Assembly: GCA_015478585.1 (NCBI GenBank)
Contig: JADMIM010000013.1
Span: 1-55,781, forward strand
Length of the DNA stretch: 55,781 bases
Source of the DNA: Thermaceae bacterium
GTDB taxonomy: Bacteria; Deinococcota; Deinococci; Deinococcales; Thermaceae
Direction: 5' to 3'
The notes beneath the pieces are model-generated. The model was given only the letters and a program-made list of their open reading frames with translations. It was not told the DNA's origin and made no database searches. Shown here piece after piece: positions 51,482-55,781 of this stretch. Position 1 is the stretch's first letter, and every line of letters begins with the position of its first letter. The position numbers and the translations under genes are program-made.

Positions 51482-53449
51482 ATGGCGCAACCCGTTCCCA
51501 ACCCCAATAGCGAAGGCGGAATGAGCCGGGAGAACCGCTTTACCCTGATTGGCATCATGCTGGGACTGTTTCTGGCGGCCCTCGACCAAACGATTGTTTC
51601 TACCGCGCTACCCAAAATCATCGCCGACCTCAACGGAACCGAGCTGTATGCCTGGGTAACGACTTCCTACCTGCTCACCTCGACCATCTCAGCCCCCATC
51701 TTTGGCCGCCTGACCGAGCTATTCAGCCGCAAGTCCATTTTGTTGATTGCCGTCCTCATCTTTTTGGGGGGCTCGGCCCTGTGTGGTCTCTCGCAAAATA
51801 TGCCCGAGCTGATTGCCTTCCGGGGCTTGCAGGGCATCGGCGGTGGGGCACTGTTCTCCCTGGCCCTGACCACCATCGCGGTCTTGTTTCCCCCACGCGA
51901 ACGCGGTCGTATCGGCGGGTTGTTCGGGGCGATTTTCGGCATCAGCAGCGCGGTGGGGCCGTGGCTGGGCGGTCTCCTGACCGATAATATCTCCTGGCAC
52001 TGGGTGTTTTACATCAATATGCCGGTGGGCCTGGTGGCGCTATATTTCATCATTCGGTTTATGCCCCGGCTGCGCCCTGAAGGAGCGCGGCAACCCTTCG
52101 ACTATCTGGGCAGCCTTCTGCTGATTGCCTGGACAGTGCCTTTGATGTTGGCCTTCTCCTGGGCCGGGAGCACCTATGCCTGGAACAGCCCACGTATTTT
52201 GTTTTTGTTCATCTCGAGCGCGCTAGGGTTGGGGCTTTGGATATGGTCGCAGACCCGCAACCCACATCCCCTGTTCGACCTCTCGATGTTCGGTATTCGT
52301 ACCTTTAGCCTAGCCTCGGTAGCCACGTTTTTCTATGGGCCAGCTTTCCTGGGCGCGGTAGCTTTTTTGCCGCTCTATCTCCAGGTGGTCAAGGGGGTTT
52401 CGGCCTCGGCTTCGGGGGTGACGGTGCTGCCTTTGACGCTGGGGGTGGTTTTTGGTGCTACCGGGAGTGGTATTCTCTCGGGCCGTCTGGGGCGCTATAA
52501 GTCGTTGCTGGTAGGGGGCTCGGCCTGGCTGATCGCGGTGTTCTTGGCGCTACACTTCTTGCTGACAGTGGATACCCCGCTGTGGTTAGCTATCGGGCTC
52601 TTCTTCTTGCTGGGGCTGGGGCTCGGCCCTTCACAATCGCTGTTGCAGGTGGCAGCACAAAACAACGTGCCCCTACAGCGCCTGGGTTCGGCCACGGCTT
52701 TCACCCAGTTCGCGCGGCAGATTGGCTCCACCATCGGGATTGCACTTCTCGGAACGGTGCTTTCCAACAACCTGCAGGCGGCAACGTGTACTGCTTTTCC
52801 GCAAGACCCTAGCTGTGCGCCAGGAGCTATCGTAAAAAACAGTGGAGCCCAGCAAAACACCAATATTGATGCGCAGTTCAAACAGCTTGAGGCCCAGCTA
52901 GTCGCGGCCCTCAAAGGCAACCAAGCCGCATATACCGCGGTAATGGCGGATAAAACCGTGCCTGAGGAGCAAAAGAAAAGTCTGGTCAAGGGTGGAATCC
53001 CGGCTCAGGTCAAGGCCCAGAATGCCCAGACCCTCGAGCTGCTGCACAAAGCCCTGACCGGTGATGCCTCTGCGAAAGCCATGCTGCTCTCGAATCCCCA
53101 GCTTCCGGCCCAGGTTAGGGGGCTGTTGAGTGGCCCTACCCCACCCGCGCAGGCCGTACCTGGCATCGTGGCAGGGGTACAAAAAGGTTTGCAGGCCGCC
53201 GAGCCGCAGATAGTTGCCAGCCTCGAGGCCCAGATTATCCCGCAGGTGCAGAAAGGGCTTGAGGACACCAGGGTCAAGCTCAAAGGGGCTTTGGAGAATG
53301 GCATTACCAATGCCGAGAAGAGCATCTTTCTGGATGCTGCTGTTTTTGTGCTTATCTCGCTGTTCTTCACCCTGATGCTACCCAACGACGAACTCCGGGG
53401 TGGTTCTGGGGCCAGGGGTGGCCAGGCTCAGCCCTCAGCAGCGCATTAA
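51482..53449 (+). CDS. DHA2 (EmrB/QacA) family MFS drug exporter with long extracytoplasmic loop
   Basis: 655 residues; typical 14-span DHA2 exporters have about 450-520. LDQTIVSTALPKI (motif D1), FGRLTELFSRKSILL (motif A) and GIFGISSAVGPWLGG (motif C) mark a proton antiporter. Between the span ending GIALLGTVLSNNL and the last span (FLDAAVFVLISLFFTLML) lie about 190 polar, helical residues rich in Gln and Ala, with two Cys at its start. This should face outward. AAGGAG precedes ATG; regulated by the MarR gene just upstream. Confidence 0.9.
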   Translation: MAQPVPNPNSEGGMSRENRFTLIGIMLGLFLAALDQTIVSTALPKIIADLNGTELYAWVTTSYLLTSTISAPIFGRLTELFSRKSILLIAVLIFLGGSALCGLSQNMPELIAFRGLQGIGGGALFSLALTTIAVLFPPRERGRIGGLFGAIFGISSAVGPWLGGLLTDNISWHWVFYINMPVGLVALYFIIRFMPRLRPEGARQPFDYLGSLLLIAWTVPLMLAFSWAGSTYAWNSPRILFLFISSALGLGLWIWSQTRNPHPLFDLSMFGIRTFSLASVATFFYGPAFLGAVAFLPLYLQVVKGVSASASGVTVLPLTLGVVFGATGSGILSGRLGRYKSLLVGGSAWLIAVFLALHFLLTVDTPLWLAIGLFFLLGLGLGPSQSLLQVAAQNNVPLQRLGSATAFTQFARQIGSTIGIALLGTVLSNNLQAATCTAFPQDPSCAPGAIVKNSGAQQNTNIDAQFKQLEAQLVAALKGNQAAYTAVMADKTVPEEQKKSLVKGGIPAQVKAQNAQTLELLHKALTGDASAKAMLLSNPQLPAQVRGLLSGPTPPAQAVPGIVAGVQKGLQAAEPQIVASLEAQIIPQVQKGLEDTRVKLKGALENGITNAEKSIFLDAAVFVLISLFFTLMLPNDELRGGSGARGGQAQPSAAH

Positions 53450-53484
53450 GGGCCCCTCACCCCAAGTGACTCGCAGAGTCTGCG

Positions 53485-53516
53485 GCCCCTCTCCCGATGG
53501 AGAGGGGCTTTTATTT
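53485..53516 (+). terminator. Intrinsic terminator after the DHA2 exporter
   Basis: GCCCCTCTCC-cgat-GGAGAGGGGC (53485-53508), then TTTTATTT. A 10-bp perfect stem, also placed to serve the convergent gene at 53520. Confidence 0.8.
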
Positions 53517-53519
53517 GCA

Positions 53520-54194
53520 TCACCAGATGGTCGTTAGAAAGGGTAGTGGGCTCAGCAGGGGCTCGGCGTAGGCTACTCCTACCAGGTTGCCCCAGTAGCG
53601 CCGCAGGGCACGCCTGGCCTCGAGTCCGCTGGGGCCGACGGTTTGGGAAACCTGCTCCCCCTCGAACTGGCTCTTGTAGACCCGCACGCTGGCCTCCCAG
53701 GTCTCGATGTGCTCGGAGATATCTACCATCAGGGTGGGCATTACCGGATAGTTGCCGGGGTAGAAGAGCAGCTGCTCGACCTTGTGGGGTTTGCCCTCGA
53801 CCTCGGCCTTGCGCAAGCCTGCAAAATGAACTGCCGCCGCCCCCAAACGGCTGGCTCCCAGGTGGTCGGGGTGGCGGTCAGATTCGCAGGGGATAATTAC
53901 CACCCTGGGGCAGAGTTCGCGGATAGCTTGTGCTAGCGCACTGCGCTGCGCTGGGACATCGGCGATATTCCCATCGGCTAGGCCCAGGTTGCCCCGGTAA
54001 TCGAGGCCCAGGATGCTCGAGGCCCCTTTCACCTCTTGGGCCCGGCCTGCTAGGGTGCCTTTGGAGCTGAGCTCTCCACGGGTAAGGTCGAGAATCGCGG
54101 TGTTCTGGCCCTGGGCTTTGGCCTTGGCAAGCAGGCCACCACAGCCCAGTTCGCCGTCGTCGGGGTGAGGTGCAATCACCAGAAGGTCAATCAT
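53520..54194 (-). CDS. bshB1: Bacillithiol biosynthesis deacetylase BshB1 (LmbE family)
   Basis: 224 residues. VIAPHPDDGELGCGG at 6-20 holds the PHPDD zinc motif, CESDRHPDHLGASRL the HPDH motif, and LLFYPGNYPVMPTLMVDIS is typical of BshB1. Removes acetyl from GlcNAc-malate in bacillithiol synthesis. ATG 54194 is used; TATAAC lies 8 bases before it. A TTG at 54200 is less likely. Confidence 0.88.
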   Translation of the reverse strand: MIDLLVIAPHPDDGELGCGGLLAKAKAQGQNTAILDLTRGELSSKGTLAGRAQEVKGASSILGLDYRGNLGLADGNIADVPAQRSALAQAIRELCPRVVIIPCESDRHPDHLGASRLGAAAVHFAGLRKAEVEGKPHKVEQLLFYPGNYPVMPTLMVDISEHIETWEASVRVYKSQFEGEQVSQTVGPSGLEARRALRRYWGNLVGVAYAEPLLSPLPFLTTIW

Positions 54195-54331
54195 CCCCAA
54201 GGGTTATACCAGATAGGGGACGGGTAGAGGAAAAGGATTTTTTGATTCTGCCTCTTTGCTCTACCGACTTTTTTCATCCCTTGGGGTTTCTAAACACGCT
54301 TTATCCGCCGGAGGCGCTACCATGGGTGGAT

Positions 54332-54955
54332 ATGGCAACCCTGACCCCAAACCCCGCCCAAGTCGCCGAGGTAGACCAGATAATCCAAGAAGGCAACCGG
54401 CTCCAGCAGCGCCTGGGGGAGTTGAGTGGTGCTTTGCATCAAGTAGCCGCCCAGCTCGAGGGCGGAGTGCCCCCCTCTACCGGTATGGCTGCCAGCATCA
54501 TCGAGATTTCCAAGGCTTATGAGACCTGGCATCAAAAAGCCCAGCAGGCTCTGGGGGGACAGGCCGTCGAGGCTGTGCTGCCCAGGGTGATGGAAGCCCT
54601 GCACAACCACAAGCGGCAGCTCGAGGAAAGCTCTCTGCGGCAAAAAGCCCTGAATGTGCTCGAGCAGGTCAGCAGCCTGGCCTACCGGGGCTCCGAGGAG
54701 TTCATGCCGCTTTCCACAGTGCAATTCGATGCGCTGGGAATGCTGCGCTCGGTCAAGGACAATCCGGTGCTAGACGTAACCACCAAAGCTCTAGTGGAAG
54801 GCCACCATCCCTTTAACGCGCTGCTACGCCTGATTACCGACAAGGCCATGAGCAACGAGGAGTGGCAAGCCACCTATCAGAGTATAGGCCAGCAGTTTGG
54901 TACGGATCTAGCTGTAGCCTTGGCTCGAGGCTTTATTTATTTGCCCGAAGCCTGA
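54332..54955 (+). CDS. Helical hypothetical protein
   Basis: 207 residues, not recognised. Almost all helix: VAEVDQIIQEGNRLQQRLGELSGALHQVAAQ (coiled coil), then EVLP-like helices and NHKRQLEESSLRQKALNVLEQVSSLAY, ending [19 protein letters not shown]. No signal or membrane segment. GTG 54326 is an alternative start, with GGAGG 11 bases upstream. The last 19 bases overlap the convergent plsY gene. Confidence 0.7.
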   Translation: MATLTPNPAQVAEVDQIIQEGNRLQQRLGELSGALHQVAAQLEGGVPPSTGMAASIIEISKAYETWHQKAQQALGGQAVEAVLPRVMEALHNHKRQLEESSLRQKALNVLEQVSSLAYRGSEEFMPLSTVQFDALGMLRSVKDNPVLDVTTKALVEGHHPFNALLRLITDKAMSNEEWQATYQSIGQQFGTDLAVALARGFIYLPEA

Positions 54956-55566
54956 GTGGAATCGGCACAGGTTGGGGTTTTTTCGCCGAAGCGCCGCTCG
55001 TTTCCGGCTTGCAAGCGGCGCAGGTTCTCGCGGTGAGTCCAAAAAATCAGACCTGCCAGCACAGTTACCGTGAGCACCTGCCAGAAGGGTTTTCCCAGAG
55101 CGATGGTAATCACCACTGCCGCTACCCCCCCAACCAGGCTGCCCGCCGAGACATAGCGGGTCAAGACCATGGTGGCGATACCGATGGGCAACACGCTCAA
55201 TCCCACCACTGGGTCAAAAAAAATCAGAGTGCCAAAGCTGGTCGCCACCCCTTTCCCACCTTTGAAGCCCAGAAAGGCCGAGTAGTTGTGGCCCAAAACC
55301 GCAGCCAAGGCCACCGCGCCCAGCAGCAGACCCTCGAGGCCCAGCAGCCGTGCGGCCAGAACTGCGATACCACCTTTGAACACATCAAAAAGGGCCACCA
55401 GCACAGCAGGCCAGTTGCCCAGGGTGCGCTGGATATTGGTAGCCCCGGTGTTGCCCGAACCCACTTTTTGGATATCCACACCGTAATAACGGGCCACCCA
55501 GGCTCCGGCAGGGATGCTGCCAAACAGATAGGCCAAGAGCACAATAAGCCAAGCTATAAGGTTCAC
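54937..55566 (-). CDS. plsY: Acyl-phosphate:glycerol-3-phosphate acyltransferase PlsY
   Basis: 209 residues, five or so membrane spans. [47 protein letters not shown] and [22 protein letters not shown] are the three PlsY active loops; [11 protein letters not shown] follows. Makes lysophosphatidic acid at the cytoplasmic membrane. GTG 55566 is 6 bases after TAGAAT (55573-55578 on this strand), leaderless. Confidence 0.95.
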   Translation of the reverse strand: MNLIAWLIVLLAYLFGSIPAGAWVARYYGVDIQKVGSGNTGATNIQRTLGNWPAVLVALFDVFKGGIAVLAARLLGLEGLLLGAVALAAVLGHNYSAFLGFKGGKGVATSFGTLIFFDPVVGLSVLPIGIATMVLTRYVSAGSLVGGVAAVVITIALGKPFWQVLTVTVLAGLIFWTHRENLRRLQAGNERRFGEKTPTCADSTQASGK

Positions 55567-55701
55567 GTCGGTATTCTACGCCCACAGTTTCCTATCACGG
55601 CTTTATGGACAGTTGGCTCTGCCTGGAGCGGCAACTGTCAATCACCCGCGCAATTTCTAGAGTTATTAGGACAACCGCGATAAGGTTGCTGTTGGGCCTT
55701 A

Positions 55702-55781
55702 TCATTTCCTGCGCAATACGGTGGGGGTGGTCAGTACCAGCCGCACGATGCCTTGTACCCGCATCTCCTCACAGTCGAATA
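55702..55781 (-). CDS. Possible C-terminal fragment of a gene entering from the right
   Basis: One reverse frame is open from the window edge to TGA-TAA at 55702: about 26 residues ending EEMRVQGIVRLVLTTPTVLRRK. Too short to identify. The following gap 55579-55701 shows no gene. Confidence 0.35.
   Translation of the reverse strand, partial: FDCEEMRVQGIVRLVLTTPTVLRRK

Overview
The window looks like chromosomal DNA of a Thermaceae bacterium, most probably Meiothermus or a close relative. The evidence is high GC; lysine made by the LysW-dependent aminoadipate route; a GH57 glucan branching enzyme whose catalytic Glu falls at residue 184, as I recall for the Thermus thermophilus enzyme; a BshB1-type bacillithiol enzyme; many leaderless genes whose -10 box lies 6-7 bases before the start codon; and extreme over-use of CTCGAG. 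No rRNA, tRNA, CRISPR array or insertion sequence was seen. The species call is inference.

Region 1 (about 525-12430) is an exopolysaccharide locus. A minus-strand run encodes a CE18/Agd3-type lipoprotein deacetylase, a PelF-type GT4 glycosyltransferase, a PelG-like multispan membrane protein, a sugar nucleotidyltransferase, an SDR epimerase and a GH114-like glycosidase. Divergent from it are a UDP-HexNAc 6-dehydrogenase (WecC type) and a second NAD-sugar epimerase/decarboxylase, followed by a convergent GH135/Sph3-type glycosidase. The enzyme set matches, almost part for part, the fungal galactosaminogalactan cluster (epimerase, Sph3, GT4 synthase, Ega3, Agd3) joined to bacterial Pel-type synthase parts. 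This is the best candidate for an undescribed system.

Region 2 (12.6-23.2 kb) is mixed housekeeping: trmI, a DUF305 protein beside a two-component system, zwf, a GH15 glucoamylase with a translationally linked aquaporin, a DUF72 protein, a LOG-type protein and a Uma2 nuclease-fold protein.

Region 3 (23.2-33.7 kb) is the lysine operon: a Lys-Lys leader peptide with an intrinsic terminator, homocitrate synthase, lysT, ridA, lysU, a tandem zinc-ribbon protein, lysW, lysX, lysY and lysZ. It is interrupted by an antisense hicBA toxin-antitoxin pair, a PhzF-like gene and a small-protein/nucleotidyltransferase pair. LysW here has lost all four zinc-binding cysteines while keeping its EDWGE carrier tail; the protein encoded just upstream has eight cysteines in two zinc ribbons.

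Region 4 (33.8-46.2 kb) holds a GH57 branching enzyme, a phosphodiester glycosidase-type secreted protein, a GDPD, threonine aldolase, an aldo/keto reductase, two HxlR regulators, YceI, a CDGSH iron-sulfur protein overlapping a glutaredoxin-like gene, a lipoprotein and two small envelope proteins.

Region 5 (46.2-50.4 kb) is an arginine operon (argF, Uma2, argC, a broken nucleotidyltransferase module, argJ) behind a palindrome-rich promoter. The window ends with a small P-loop kinase, a MarR regulator with its DHA2 exporter, BshB1, an unidentified helical protein and PlsY.
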